Shown here: positions 46,267 through 57,930 of the stretch, piece by piece
Numbering within the stretch: position 1 is the first letter of the stretch
Layout: every line of letters begins with the position of its first letter
Assembly: GCA_002946415.1 (NCBI GenBank)
Contig: NJPS01000043.1
Coordinates: forward strand, 372,001 to 436,000
Direction of reading: 5' to 3'
Length of the DNA stretch: 64,000 bases
Source: Rutstroemia sp. NJR-2017a BVV2
Taxonomy: Eukaryota > Ascomycota > Leotiomycetes > Helotiales > Rutstroemiaceae
Position numbers and translations under genes: made by a program
Notes under the pieces: generated by a model
Told to the model about the DNA's origin: nothing
The model's input: the letters and a program-made list of their open reading frames with translations, nothing else
Database searches by the model: none

Positions 46267-49200
46267 ATGGCGCGAGTTAATCGCTTTGGCTTTCTAGCCA
46301 TTGCGATGGCCTTTCATATTGTTTACATATACTCAATCTTTGATATTTATTTTGTGAGTCCTATAGTGGCAGGAATGCGCGAGTTTGGTGTAGAAAGGCC
46401 AGATGGCGCCGAAGCTCCTGCAAAACGTTTGGTTCTCATTGTTGGTACGTATCTCTTCCTGCAATTCAGACCTGCAACTTAACAGTATATTTGCTGATAC
46501 TCTGTCAATCTGCAGGCGATGGTCTTCGAGCAGATAAAGCTTTCCAATCATTCCCAGAACCCTACCCTGAGTCCGACGAAGATCTTGTCCCTCGACCCCT
46601 CGCACCTTTCTTACGCTCCCGTGTTCTTGGACATGGTACGTTCGGAGTGTCTCATACTCGGGTTCCCACAGAATCACGCCCGGGGCACGTTGCGCTCATC
46701 GCGGGTCTCTATGAAGACGTTTCAGCCGTTACTACAGGATGGAAACTCAACCCGGTGAACTTCGATAGTGTATTCAACAGAAGTCGGCACACTTGGTCCT
46801 GGGGCAGTCCGGATATATTACCAATGTTTCAGCTGGGAGCTGTGCCAGGTCGAGTTGATGCTTACACATACACTGCAGAAGAGGAGGATTTCTCTCAAGA
46901 GGCTTTACATCTGGATATTTGGGTGTTTGACAGAGTTAAGGCTCTTTTTGCAGAAGCTGCCACAAATGCCACGCTGAATGCTGCATTGCGAGAGGATAAG
47001 AATGTGTTCTTTTTGCATCTCCTCGGACTGGACACTACGGGACATAGCTACCGACCATACTCTAAGGAATATCTGAAAAATATTAAAGTTGTTGATGAAG
47101 GAGTCAAGGAAATCACGAAACTCATTGAGGACTTTTACAACGACGGCAAAACTGCGTTTGTTTTTACGGCCGACCATGGAATGAGTGACTGGGGGAGCCA
47201 CGGCGACGGGCACCCGGATAACACGCGCACTCCTTTAATTGCATGGGGATCAGGCGTCGCCAAGCCTGTTATGACAGAGAGTGGCCGCGTCGCACCAGGT
47301 CATGACGAGTTATCCTCTGACTGGAACCTCGATCATATACAACGACATGATGTGGCGCAAGCTGACGTAGCAGCACTTATGGCATATCTAGCTGGGTTAG
47401 ACTTTCCGGTCAATTCGGTCGGAGAACTACCTCTATCATACCTCTCGGCAGACATCTCGGCAAAAGCTGAGGCCTTTTTGGCTAATGCCAGAGGTATTTT
47501 GGATATGTATAGAATCAAAGAAGAGAAGAAAAAAGCCACAGAATTGAAATACCGGCCATTCCAGGCTCTGGGAGAAGAGAATCACACTGCTGAGCACCGA
47601 TTCTCTGATATCAGAAATCTGATTGACCGAGGGGAATATGAGGAAGCGATTCGAGAGACTGCAGAGGTTGTGAACCTTGGTTTAGCGGGTCTTCGATATC
47701 TCCAAACATATGATTGGCTTTTCCTTAGGGCACTTATTACGATGGGCTATCTGGGATGGATCGCATTCGCCCTTACGACCGTCATTGACCTCCACGTTCT
47801 CCACGGCAACACGGAAACATCGAGGACCATAGCTGGCAGTCTATTTTTCTCGTCCATTCTTGTTATGCTTTATGCTTCTTTTATTGTATCAAAATCACCG
47901 TATACATACTATGCATATGCGATCTTCCCAGTAGCATTCTGGGAGGAGGTTTATGCTCGTCGTAAGGCCCTTACAGAAGGGCGAAAAGCACTATTCGGTC
48001 ATGTCAAGTCGTTCTTTTCTTATGTCGGATTAATTATTAAAAGTGCTATTTATCTCGGCCTCATTGAATCTTTGGTAAGTCATGTCCCGAATCTTGCTGG
48101 TACTGCGACTTATACATCAACAGGCGTGGGGTTACACTTATAGAGAGATTTTCTCCGTATTGTATATCGGAGCAACATTTTGGCCGGCGTTCTATGGCTT
48201 GGGGTTCATACAAAAAAATAAGGCGTTAACTGCGACATGGGCTGTGTCATGTGTGACAATGAGCACATTCACGCTACTTCCAGCTATGAAGGTTGAAGAT
48301 ATAGATCTTATGTATGTTCTAACCCTCCTCATGACGCTAGGCTAAAACTGACTTCAAACCAAAGCATGTATGGTGGGGCTCTCATGGTGGCTGTTGGAGT
48401 ATTCTATCTTGCTTCCGAAAGGAAATTGCTTGCGAAATCCAGGATGAGTGGGGACTCGACTGCTCCCGCTGACAACCTCTTTTCACGGTCACTCATCGGA
48501 GCTCAGGTAAGAAAGCCCCATATACTTTTAAGTTTTATATACTAAGCGTCTGCTAGATCGGACTGATAGTTCTCGCGATGATTGTCACAAGATCTAGCGC
48601 AATGTCATTGCAAGCTAAAACCGGTCTTCCTCGTGGCAATCAAATAGTTGGATTGTGTTTACTGGGTGAGTTCTTTTTTACCCCAGGTGTCTGTTAGACA
48701 ATGCTAACAGGAGACAAGTGGTGCCTCTAATAATGCCCTTTTTGCATCGCCTGCAACCTAACAACCACTATTTACATCGGTTGATGGTCATATTTTTGAC
48801 ATTTGCCCCAACCTTCGTTCTCCTCACCATCTCCTACGAGGGATTATTCTACTTGGCATTTTCTGCTACTCTCATAACATGGGTTCTACTGGAGCATAGT
48901 ATTTATACGTATTCAATGACTTCGCTGAAGAAAATTGGCACTGGGGTTCCAGAAGTTCCCGTATCTTTATCCTCCTCGCCATTCCGCTCGCTTACCTTGA
49001 CGGATGCGCGCATCTCCTTATTCTTCCTCACGCTCCTCCAATCAGCTTTCTTCAGCACTGGCAACATGGCTTCGATCTCTTCCTTCAGTCTTGAAAGCGT
49101 CAACCGAATAATTCCGGTTTTTGACCCCTTCTCGCAAGGAGGTCTTTTGATTTTGAAGCTCATGATTCCATTCGCCTTGATCTCAGCGAATCTCGGTATC

Positions 49201-49539
49201 TTGAACAAGAGGTTGGGGGTTGCACCATCAGCTCTCTTCATGGTAGTCATAGCAATTAGTGACTTCCTCACATTGCATTTCTTTTGGGTTGTCAAAGACG
49301 AAGGCTCATGGTTGGAGATCGGGTCGACCATTAGCCACTTCTGCATCGCAAGTTTACTTTGCCTGTTCGTGGCTAGTCTAGAAGGTGTCAGCGAATTATT
49401 CATCGCGGGTGTCGAGGTGGAGGATAATTCAAGTCAGCTCGGAAAGGAACGGGAGCTTGGGGGGATTGTCATGGGAAAGGATCCCAAAAATGCTGTAAAT
49501 GGAGCGGCTAAGCCGACTGAGAAGGGAAAACGTAACTAG
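46267..49539 (+). CDS. MCD4: GPI ethanolamine phosphate transferase 1 (Mcd4/PIG-N)
   Basis: ER membrane enzyme adding phosphoethanolamine to the first mannose of the GPI precursor. Exons 46267-46444, 46516-48074, 48124-48311, 48365-48506, 48557-48665 and 48719-49539 give 998 residues. A signal-anchor helix at 5-25 is followed by a lumenal alkaline-phosphatase-like domain: metal-binding Asp in LIVGDGLRAD, nucleophile Thr in [25 protein letters not shown], and [15 protein letters not shown] with Asp/His metal ligands. From about residue 470 the protein is a run of membrane helices (PIG-N C-terminal region). The last intron ends at an AAG-type acceptor (48718) rather than the nearby CAG at 48710. 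Only the former keeps the frame with [13 protein letters not shown]. The start at 46267 puts the helix directly at the N-terminus as expected. Confidence 0.96.
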
Positions 49540-50106
49540 ATGGGCTGAAAAGTATGTACATATCATGTATGGTAATGACAATAGAATCCTGAAATGGAGC
49601 TTTATGACGAAAATTATTCGGTATCACTAAGGGTTTTGACGTACGTTGCTATCCAGTGAGTGCGGGCAAGAGAAGATGCTGCGAAGCTCTGTTCCATCCG
49701 TACTGGAGGACGCATCTTGAGACTCAAGATTTTGGCGTCGATGTGCCGAGGTTCAAAGAGCTGGCTCGCGCACCGCGTTGTGTCCAACAAAGTTCGCGCG
49801 GCAGGCACTTAAGGTTATAAAGTTATCGTAGCCTTTAGCATGTTTCTGGGGTACATATGCAGAATTTCAGAATTGCGGGGTTAGCTCCCGGATATATCTC
49901 GTGGCATTGACCATACTGTAGGAAGCGGCGGTGATGATGCTGCGTGTTGTGCAGATGTTTCTCAGTAGCTGGGCGGTGCAATGTGACATTGGCAACGGTA
50001 CGTGTATCCGTACATAGAGACGCCTTGTTTGACAGTTTCGCATCAAGACACGAGTAACCTGAGTGTCGCAAGGAGAGAACGATTTCTCGGACGAGTACTC
50101 GTAGTA

Positions 50107-50676
50107 ATGGACCTCCCTTTGGAAGCGTTCACCGATTATTCCCAGAGAATTTGTCATCCCACTTACGATCTGCAACAATATCTTGCACTACTTTCCCAAG
50201 GGGGCTTCTATCGCCGGACTAAAATCTGGGCAATGCGATGGGATAGAGTAAGGAGGAAAGAGGTGTCGAATGCCCTCAGAAAAGAACTGCAGAGCGATAT
50301 CTTATTCCGGAAACTTCCATGGGCGGGCTGCGAATTACATGAGATGCGGAGGTTGTCACGACGTTGCCTACGAATGCTCACATCTCGTACTAGTAAGTCC
50401 AACCTGGTAGCAAGGTCGTGTGCGCGCAGTATGTATAAGATCGCCCGGGTGTTCCGCGAAACGCGAAGGCAAATGAGAAAAGCAACGTACCAGAATGAGC
50501 CAAATTCACTCGAGACCGCTGCATCGCCGTCTGCATCATTGTCTGCATCATTGTCTGCATCGTTTTCTGCATCGAGCTTAGAACAATCCGGTGCAAAGAG
50601 TGCACAGCAAACGGTCTTTTTCCGTAACCTCGACTGTACGGAAGTACCCCACATGACCATTAATTCCCTTAATTGA
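50107..50676 (+). CDS. Hypothetical ORF upstream of the Zn2Cys6 gene
   Basis: An uninterrupted frame of about 189 codons from ATG 50107. The product is basic (many Arg) and Ser/Ala-rich near the C-terminus, where a 12-base CTGCATCATTGT-type repeat codes an SASLSASLSAS stretch. An antisense frame of 212 codons (50846-50208) overlaps almost completely, so at most one is coding. Neither shows a family motif. It may simply be open by chance within the promoter region. Confidence 0.22.
   Translation: MDLPLEAFTDYSQRICHPTYDLQQYLALLSQGGFYRRTKIWAMRWDRVRRKEVSNALRKELQSDILFRKLPWAGCELHEMRRLSRRCLRMLTSRTSKSNLVARSCARSMYKIARVFRETRRQMRKATYQNEPNSLETAASPSASLSASLSASFSASSLEQSGAKSAQQTVFFRNLDCTEVPHMTINSLN
50520..50575. 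repeat. TCTGCATCATTG minisatellite
   Basis: About four imperfect copies of a 12-base unit (TCTGCATCATTG and variants) about 350-400 bases upstream of the FarA/CTF1-like start. Confidence 0.8.
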
Positions 50677-50924
50677 ACCTGGGCGGGCACGGTTATTTTA
50701 CAAAGTACGCTTCGGGCTTCGAGAAGCACAGAAGCACAGAAGGAAGAAAGTCCGTCCAAATTCGAAATTGTCAACCTTCCAAGGTTTTGCGAGAAAAAGA
50801 CACTACCACTACCTCTGTACGCTGTACACTGTACTCCACACGCCATTCCGCCGCCGAAACGCTTTCAGAACCAAGAGATTAAATTGAGTCGCATGAGAAA
50901 GCATCCGTGAAATATCTGGCTGCT

Positions 50925-53900
50925 ATGGCCTCGAGTGAAATACCCGCAAATGGCGTGCCTACTGAGTATTCACCACCAGCGCCTGCAATGAGCAGTCAAG
51001 CCCCTGCTGGCTCCAATGCAGCGCCCAGCTCACAGCTTCCGGGGCACGCTTCATTTAGAAGGTATGATGGTACGATTCTAAACGGATCGCAGATGCGCTG
51101 ACTTTTGCTTTGATTGAAGACAGCGAGCTTCACGAGCTTGCCAGGTACGTTTTGCTTATCCATGCCTCGGTCCGAAAGATTGCGAGAAAGTGGAGGACAA
51201 ATGTTAACGCCCACGAGCATTTGCTAACGGATTCCACCAGACATGCCATGCTAGAAAGGTAACGTCCTACAGATTCCGAACTAGGGCTTTGCACCGTGCA
51301 GCTTCCAGAGCATATATTAAGATAGAATAGGTACGATGCGATGCTGCAAGTTTAGGGGTGCCATGCACGAACTGTGTCGCATTCTCAATCGAATGCAAGA
51401 TCCCAACACCGAAACGCAAGAAGACAAATGGCAAAGGCAAAGACTCTGATAGGTATAACTTACCTCGGGACTCAGTCGGTCTTACAGCTGACGAGCGTAG
51501 CGACCGAGGAGAAACGGTCGATGAGCAATCTCCTCGCAATGATTCCCCCAGTACACAACAGGCGGCAAAGAGCACCAGTGGTTATAGCTCCACGGACGGC
51601 ATGCCAGCGACCTCTCTTACCGAAGCGCAATATCAACAGCGAGAACAGGAAAGCAATACATATGCTCAATTCATGAAGCCCAAGTTCACAAGAGCTCCCA
51701 TCAAGGAGGCTGGAAGAGTCGCATATCTGGGAGAATCTTCAAATCTGACACTGCTCGTACACGATCGACACGGAACCGCGGATGTTGTTCATTACCCGTT
51801 ACCAGAGAATATAAGGGGCTCTAGAGCGAGGTTGTCGGAATTGGATAACGTGGAAATCGACATTCTACACCAGCGGGGTGCATTCTTGCTCCCTCCTAGA
51901 TCTCTGTGCGATGAGCTTGTAGATTCATATTTCAAATGGGTTGCTCCGATTGTGCCTGTCATCAATCGAAATCGGTTTATGCGACAGTACTGTGATGCCA
52001 AGAATCCACCGTCTCTTCTTTTGCTACAAGCCATACTTTTAGCAGGATCCAGGGTCTGCACAAATCCTCAATTAATGGACGCCAACGGATCCACAACACC
52101 TGCTGCCTTGACATTCTATAAGCGTGCGAAAGCACTTTACGATGCCAATTATGAAGATGATCGGGTAACAATTGTACAAGCCTTGGTGTTAATGGGATGG
52201 TACTGGGAAGGGCCAGAGGACGTAACGAAAAATGTCTTCTATTGGAGTCGGGTGGCTACCATTGTAGCTCAAGGATCTGGTATGCACAGGAGCGTCGAGG
52301 GGTCTCAACTTAGTAGAGCCGACAAGAGACTTTGGAAGAGAATTTGGTGGACTCTGTTCACCCGCGATCGATCGGTTGCCGTTGCCCTTGGCCGTCCGGT
52401 ACATATCAACACCGACGATTCCGACGTGGAGATGGTTAGTGAGGATGATTTTGTCGAGGACGAAGATGGCCAGCCCGCGGAATACGCACAGGACCCATTG
52501 CATGTTCAATTCTTCCTCCAATACGTCAAGTTGTGCGAAATCATGGGGCTTGTGCTTTCGCAGCAATACAGTGTGGCCTCGAAAGCTCGACGACAGAATG
52601 CGATAGACCTTACCCACAGTGATATGGCATTGGCAGATTGGCTTCAGAACTGTCCGAAAGAAGTATATTGGGAGATGCCCCGGCACCATTTCTGGTCAGC
52701 ACTTTTACACTCGAATTATTATACAACGCTTTGCTTGCTGCACAGAGCCCATATGCCTCCCGCCACCACACACAGAGGCTTCGCAGAGGATAATTCTTAT
52801 CCGTCTCGAAATATTGCTTTCCAGGCGGCAGCCATGATTACCTCAATAATCGAGAACCTCTCGGCTCACGATGAACTTCGTTACTGTCCCGCTTTCATTG
52901 TTTACAGTTTGTTCTCTGCCCTAATTATGCATGTCTACCAAATGCGATCCTCGATACCCTCAATTGTCCAAGCAACTCAAGAGCGCATGCGAGTCTGCAT
53001 GAATGGCTTGAAGGATGTTTCCAGGGTATGGTTGGTGGCTAAGATGGTTTACACATTATTCGAATCTATTTTGGGCAACAAAACCCTCGAGGAAAGACTG
53101 CAGAAAGCTGCCGGGAAGCGCCATAAACGTATGGTGCAGACCCTTAGTCAAGGTATCAACCAAATAAAGAACGAACCGCAGCAAAAGAGAAAGTACGATG
53201 ATATGGCTCTCGATTTCAGTGTAAATAGTGGTCCGGCACCACAAGAGTCATACGAGCGATCGAGGCCGCAAACACCGAGTCAGACGCCTTCACGGGATCT
53301 TGGGTACAGTGCCTCCATGCCCGCACCGCCTATAACCTCACCAAATCAGAATCAGAATCCAACCCAACGTCAGAATCAAGATACGTTCATGGGAGGTTCG
53401 TCTTCTCGACCTCAAACTCGCCCCGCGACCCCGTTCAACCCCTCATACTCCGTACCTGCTACCCCTCCTGATCTTTATCTCGTTACCCGAAATTCCCCAA
53501 ATCTTTCACAGTCTATATGGGAGAACTTTCAGCCGGATCAATTGTTCCCAGAAGGTTCAGCTAATATGAACCACAATCAATTTTCGCCGCCAAATAACCA
53601 TCCTAATCTTGATCCGAATCTTATGTCTCAAATGGGTGCACCCCAACAGCCAACCCCTAACCAGAACCAATCGTCTCAACTGCCACAGCGCATGCAGCGC
53701 GGCCAACCTGGTATGAGCGGTAGTCCAATCCAAGGAGGGGGAATGCTACCATCAGGACTCTCCAACTATGGTATGGGCCAGGGCGTATGGCAAGGATTTG
53801 AGCAGCCAATGCATGATCAAGGACATAGTCCTAGTGACACCTGGAGTAATGGTTCTGCACAAGCTGTGCCTACAACTCTCAATGTGGAAGACTGGTGAGT

Positions 53901-54014
53901 TCTCTTGATTCTCAAAGCTCGTGTACTCGGTAGACTGATCAATCCACTAGGTTTCAATTTTTTGGTATCAATGGCGACCTCAGTGGTATGAATGGCGATG
54001 CACCACTTGCCTAG
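50925..54014 (+). CDS. Zn2Cys6 transcription factor, FarA/FarB/CTF1-like
   Basis: Nuclear regulator of 935 residues from exons 50925-51061, 51120-51144 (25 nt), 51241-51258 (18 nt), 51331-53894 and 53951-54014. The zinc cluster is assembled across four exons: C53-x2-C56-x6-C63-x8-C72-x2-C75-x6-C82, with RKVRC and a basic KRKK tail. The fungal-specific middle domain occupies about 190-540 (WWTLFTRDRSVAVALGRP is the key block). The C-terminus is Gln/Asn/Pro-rich and probably activating. The overall pattern resembles the FarA/FarB and cutinase transcription factor 1 group, which activates fatty-acid catabolism and cutinase genes and binds CCTCGG-type sites. This name rests on my recall of the family, not on a search. 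The last short exon adds the terminal WFQFFGINGDLSG. Confidence 0.85.
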
Positions 54015-54596
54015 GTCTTTTTGGGGGAGGAAACAGTCCTGCTCGCATGGAGCTAATGAGGCGGATGGAGTTTGTATCTTTTAAAAAGTTGCGGATCTAG
54101 CTGTGATTTTGCAGCATTTGTACTATAAGCATTTCTGAAACCATGGGATGATATGAGCTATGATCACAATTTTGATGGCTGCCCTTAACCTTGTGAACTG
54201 CCTCACTAAAGTGAAAGTACTTATGTATTGAAATAAGAATCCCGTTCTACAATGAAGTGATTTATGATGTTCCTGCTGTATCTATCTACATTAATGAATG
54301 GTGGATTCTCCACGTGCCGAAAAATCGACAAAGATACTATAATTGCTATTGTGCTGTGGATGTGGATGACGAACACGTTAGTCCAAACTGGCTTTTAGAT
54401 CTGGAACATCAATCCCCGCGACAAGAGTCAGGAACACCACCAAAACAAACCACCTATTACATTTACGTACACAGCAATTATTCTAATAGGACTGCGAAAT
54501 ATACCCTTGAACGGATCCGCGCAATAAAATTCACAAATAATAGACGAATGTTCTCATGATTGCGAGTCTCGAGAGCGGACGGCCCGCGAAACAACC
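54015..54596. other. Gap between FarA-like and LysM genes
   Basis: 580 bases, 3' flank of the regulator and promoter of the LysM gene. A 100-codon open frame here (54257-54559) has no ATG near its start and no motif. Confidence 0.45.
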
Positions 54597-56522
54597 ATGA
54601 GCCAATCGACTCAAGCAGCTGCGATAACGTCGAAGCAATCGCGCCTTTATAGTGACAACGAGCCAAGATTGGGCGACTCTGGTACCACAACGACTTCGAT
54701 AATTCGACCGAGGAATAGAAGATTGATCAGCACTGAACAGGAACTAGTCAGCACAACAAGTACAGGAAGTAGTCCTGGTGCAAGTAGTAGGGGAGTGAGC
54801 CCAATTCCTTCGAAACATCCCTCTAGGCGGGGCGGTAACAATGGAGTACATTCGACAGGAAGTAGCTTAGGAGCATCTGCGGCGGGGAGGGGGCCGCAGA
54901 AGACCGGTCCTGCCAATGGAGGGGCTTGGGGAAGTGGTTGGTCGAGTTCTTGGAGTACACTACAGGGACTTGCGAGTTCGGTGCTAGGTGATCTGGGGGA
55001 ACTGGTAACAGACGAAAGCGACAATAGTCCGAGGACGGGTAGTTTAGACAGGCCAAAGTTGAGGAAAAGAGACAGTAGCGCGAAGAAGTTGTACGATTTA
55101 CCTCACGGTGCTTGGGGACCAGTGGAACAATCGAAAAGAACTGAAGCAGTTGTTGGGGCAGGGAGTCAAGCGGAGAGAGACGCAACTCTGCGCACTTTGA
55201 AATTGACGAGAGTTCTCGAAGGCCACGAAGAATTGAACGCATCGATCGATAGCAATGGGAACTATAAGAGGAGATCGTCTATGGAAGAGACTACGACCCG
55301 ACACGAGGACGAGGAAGGCGATGCGCTAGTTTATGTGCATCATGTACAAAAGAATGATACGATGGCAGGAGTTATATTGCGGTACAATTGTCAGCCAGCA
55401 GTATTTCGAAAGGCCAATGGATTTTGGCCGAACGATTCGATACAAACTCGAAAAGTCGTTGTGTTACCGGTAGATGCTTGTGCAATCAAAGGACGACCTT
55501 GTGATCCATCGCAAGATCCGAACCAAGGAATTGACCTCCTCGCCCCAACACCAAGTCTGGAAGATGCACCAGAAGTGTGGCCACCAAGATCCGAAACGTC
55601 TGCAGAACGTTCGGAAGAGACACCGTGGCAGCATGTTCGTTGGGTATTATTAGACTCATCGCCAAATGCAAAGCCCGTCGAAATAGCCCGTATGCCGCGA
55701 AAAACTCTAGGATTCTTTCCTCCACGGCGAAGAACGAGTCAAGCTACAAATTCACTTGCATCTACACCTCGAGGGTCTTATGATTTTCCCCACATGTCCC
55801 AATCTACATCACAATCATCCGGCGGCGATCCTATGAGCAGTCCCATGAGCACTTCTTCCCGGAGAACGAGCAACTTAGGTCGTCGACCATCCCAACCTAC
55901 AAGCGGTGGTTATTTCCCACCTGTTGGTCCTAGCACTCGATCACGTCGCGAAAGTGTAAATGAAGCAGCTGATCGATTAGGCTGGCTGCGCGGCCCCGGT
56001 GGCGTAGGGACGTTAGGGAAGGGTGTCGCAACGCCCGGGCCAGGAAAAGATGCATTAAATACGTGGGCCAAGAAGCATATACCTGGTATAACAATCGACA
56101 ACCTACCTTCGTCATCAATCCTCGATTCTGAGGCCATCCCTTTTGGCTTCCGAGATGAGCTCGCTAGTATCGCGGAATCCTCATACGATAGTCCTGCGCG
56201 AAGCGGCTCGGTCACACCAAGTGGAGGCATGGGGATTGAAAACGCGGCTGCGGCGATTGAAGGCTGGGTTAGAAGATTAGCTGTTAAGGGGCCGGGAACT
56301 CCGAGGTCGGGTGCTGGTGCTGGTACTTCGACGCCGAGCGGGCCTGGGGATTTGATTGAGTTGTTGGATGGAGCAGGGAGTGATGATGGGAGAGGATTCG
56401 AGCTTAGTCCGGGAAGGGGCAGGGTCACTAGTAATCCGATCGGCTCGACAGGTAGAGAGGATTTGGAGAATGTTCTGAGAGGAAGAACATCTTCGAGAAT
56501 TAAGGGCGGGAAGAGTGACTGA
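54597..56522 (+). CDS. LysM-domain protein without signal peptide
   Basis: Intronless 641-residue protein. The N-terminal 240 residues are Ser/Gly/Thr-rich and disordered. One LysM-like domain lies at about 244-295: VYVHHVQKNDTMAGVILRYN, then PAVFRKANGFWPNDSIQTRK and a hydrophobic VVVLPVD strand. A conserved downstream block (WQHVRWVLLDSSPNAKPVEIARMPRKTLGFFPPRR, at roughly 342-377, split here only by my description) precedes another disordered Ser/Pro/Gly-rich tail. There is no signal peptide or membrane helix, so unlike secreted chitin-binding LysM effectors it is expected in the cytosol or nucleus. Proteins of this layout occur in other filamentous ascomycetes. Their role is unknown to me. 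The start codon is the first ATG of the frame. Confidence 0.85.
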   Translation: MSQSTQAAAITSKQSRLYSDNEPRLGDSGTTTTSIIRPRNRRLISTEQELVSTTSTGSSPGASSRGVSPIPSKHPSRRGGNNGVHSTGSSLGASAAGRGPQKTGPANGGAWGSGWSSSWSTLQGLASSVLGDLGELVTDESDNSPRTGSLDRPKLRKRDSSAKKLYDLPHGAWGPVEQSKRTEAVVGAGSQAERDATLRTLKLTRVLEGHEELNASIDSNGNYKRRSSMEETTTRHEDEEGDALVYVHHVQKNDTMAGVILRYNCQPAVFRKANGFWPNDSIQTRKVVVLPVDACAIKGRPCDPSQDPNQGIDLLAPTPSLEDAPEVWPPRSETSAERSEETPWQHVRWVLLDSSPNAKPVEIARMPRKTLGFFPPRRRTSQATNSLASTPRGSYDFPHMSQSTSQSSGGDPMSSPMSTSSRRTSNLGRRPSQPTSGGYFPPVGPSTRSRRESVNEAADRLGWLRGPGGVGTLGKGVATPGPGKDALNTWAKKHIPGITIDNLPSSSILDSEAIPFGFRDELASIAESSYDSPARSGSVTPSGGMGIENAAAAIEGWVRRLAVKGPGTPRSGAGAGTSTPSGPGDLIELLDGAGSDDGRGFELSPGRGRVTSNPIGSTGREDLENVLRGRTSSRIKGGKSD

Positions 56523-57540
56523 TTTGTGGATTGATTGAATGTTCGTGCTGATGGAGTTGATATCATTAACAAACGAACCGGTATTATTCCGGTAAGCAGC
56601 AGGTGGGATATGCATGGTTGCATGAATTAGAGGTGAAGGGCGCATCTGGCAAAATGGCGTTTTTTGTTTTATTGTTTAGGGGAGGGCAGGGACACTAAGA
56701 ATCCATTCTCTTTTGGTCTTTTAATTCTCTGAAGTGCTCTTGTAAAGGCTACTGGTTAGCATTAGGGGGATAGAAAGGTGAGTGGAAAAGAAGATGAGAT
56801 AGGCGGGGGATACAATCATATTTACGTTAGTATGTATGTTATATAGGCCGTGTTTGATTTAGTGGTCTGGTTGATTTGTGGGCGGCGGGTTGGTCGCGAA
56901 AGAGGAGGGTTGATACCTACAACTGCAAGGAAGACAAACAAACAGTCGGTCGTTTTTATACAAGAGATGTTATCTTCAAATGGAGTGCTTATGTATCTTT
57001 TAATATATGACATGAACTGGCGGAAATACTCTTAGGATATTGCTGCAAGTGCATCTGAATATCCATCATCGCTGCCGGTAATGTAAGACTTAGCTTCATT
57101 GTATTCTGGTGCTGCGATAGTATAGGAAACTACCAGGTGATCAAGGTGCGATCTTGGCTTCAGCATCCACACTCGTCAGATTGTCTCCCCAGATATACTT
57201 CTATGAGTGGTTCTCCCATACAGCTCTTGGATGGCTATGAGCATAGTGCTCGAAGCGGTGCGATCGAAGCAAAATCACCCCTCCAAACATGTATGACGAC
57301 AGTCCAGACAGCTCCGCCCTTGGCTCCCCTAAACTCCGCAGTCCCTTCGAACGTCCCGTAAAGTCACCCCAAAAAGTACCCCAATCTTGATGCCGTCCAT
57401 AGGCAAGTATCCCTCTCATATCCATTACAATCCCCTCCGCGCAGAAACCCCCAAAAACCAATACACAAGAAACGAAACCCCTTAACATCCCCAATCCTCT
57501 ACTCTCCCCAAACAAAACTACTCTTCCCATCCATCCACAA
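56523..57540. other. Gap right of the LysM gene
   Basis: About 1 kb with the LysM 3' flank. A minus-strand frame at 57557-57201 contains a hydrophobic segment and may be the displaced 3' part of the small membrane-protein gene described next. Otherwise nothing recognised. Confidence 0.35.
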
Positions 57541-57930
57541 CTAAACATCCCACCCACTCCACCCCCTCCTCCAGCATAACCCCCTCAACAACAACACTCC
57601 AAACACTGAAAAATGCAACACCCCGCACAAATCCCACACGTGAGTTCGCAGCAGGACCCGCCTCCTCTTAGCCGTAGTGTTTCGGTTTCTTTTGCGGTAT
57701 TCGAGCTCGAGCTCGTGCTCGTGCATGAGGAAACGGTGTACGGGATCATGGGGAGGATATTGGACGCTGAGAGGGGGTGGGTATGTTAGTTGCGCTGTTT
57801 TCGGTGGGTGGAAGTTCTGAGGAAGGAGACAGACACTTACCGGTTGTTCGAAGATATGTTCTTCGTATCGTGGGTTGAGTCTACTTGGTTGGTGGGAAGG
57901 TTGAGGAGGTTGCGGGGTTGGGTGGGACAT
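57541..57930 (-). CDS. Small membrane protein candidate, possibly frameshifted
   Basis: Not recognised. The 129-codon frame starts at ATG 57930 with a Pro/Gln-rich head, a conserved-looking NPRYEEHIFEQP segment, a charged HEHELELEYRKRNRN helix, the basic KRRR, and a hydrophobic stretch from VWDLCGVLHF onward. A 46-nt GT-AG candidate intron exists, but removing it brings a stop codon, so I read through it. After the hydrophobic stretch the frame becomes Trp/Arg-rich and stops, while other minus frames continue with acidic and then a second hydrophobic segment (to 57201). This suggests a two-helix protein broken by one or two frameshifts, or an unrecognised intron. Confidence 0.35.
   Translation of the reverse strand: MSHPTPQPPQPSHQPSRLNPRYEEHIFEQPVSVCLLPQNFHPPKTAQLTYPPPLSVQYPPHDPVHRFLMHEHELELEYRKRNRNTTAKRRRVLLRTHVWDLCGVLHFSVFGVLLLRGLCWRRGWSGWDV

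Larger units (their letters stand above)
49540..50924. other. Gap upstream of the FarA/CTF1-like gene
   Basis: About 1.4 kb containing the regulator's promoter and leader. Overlapping open frames on both strands at 50.1-50.85 kb are described separately. No conserved gene seen. Confidence 0.4.

Noticed and set aside
31083..49539. BST1 and MCD4 as a GPI-anchor gene cluster
   Set aside because: They are 12 kb apart on opposite strands, with unrelated genes and a gene-poor gap between. Such linkage is easily coincidental.
55910..56623. 237-codon minus-strand frame
   Set aside because: It lies antisense to the LysM gene's C-terminal part. Its Ser/Pro content mirrors the low-complexity sense strand.
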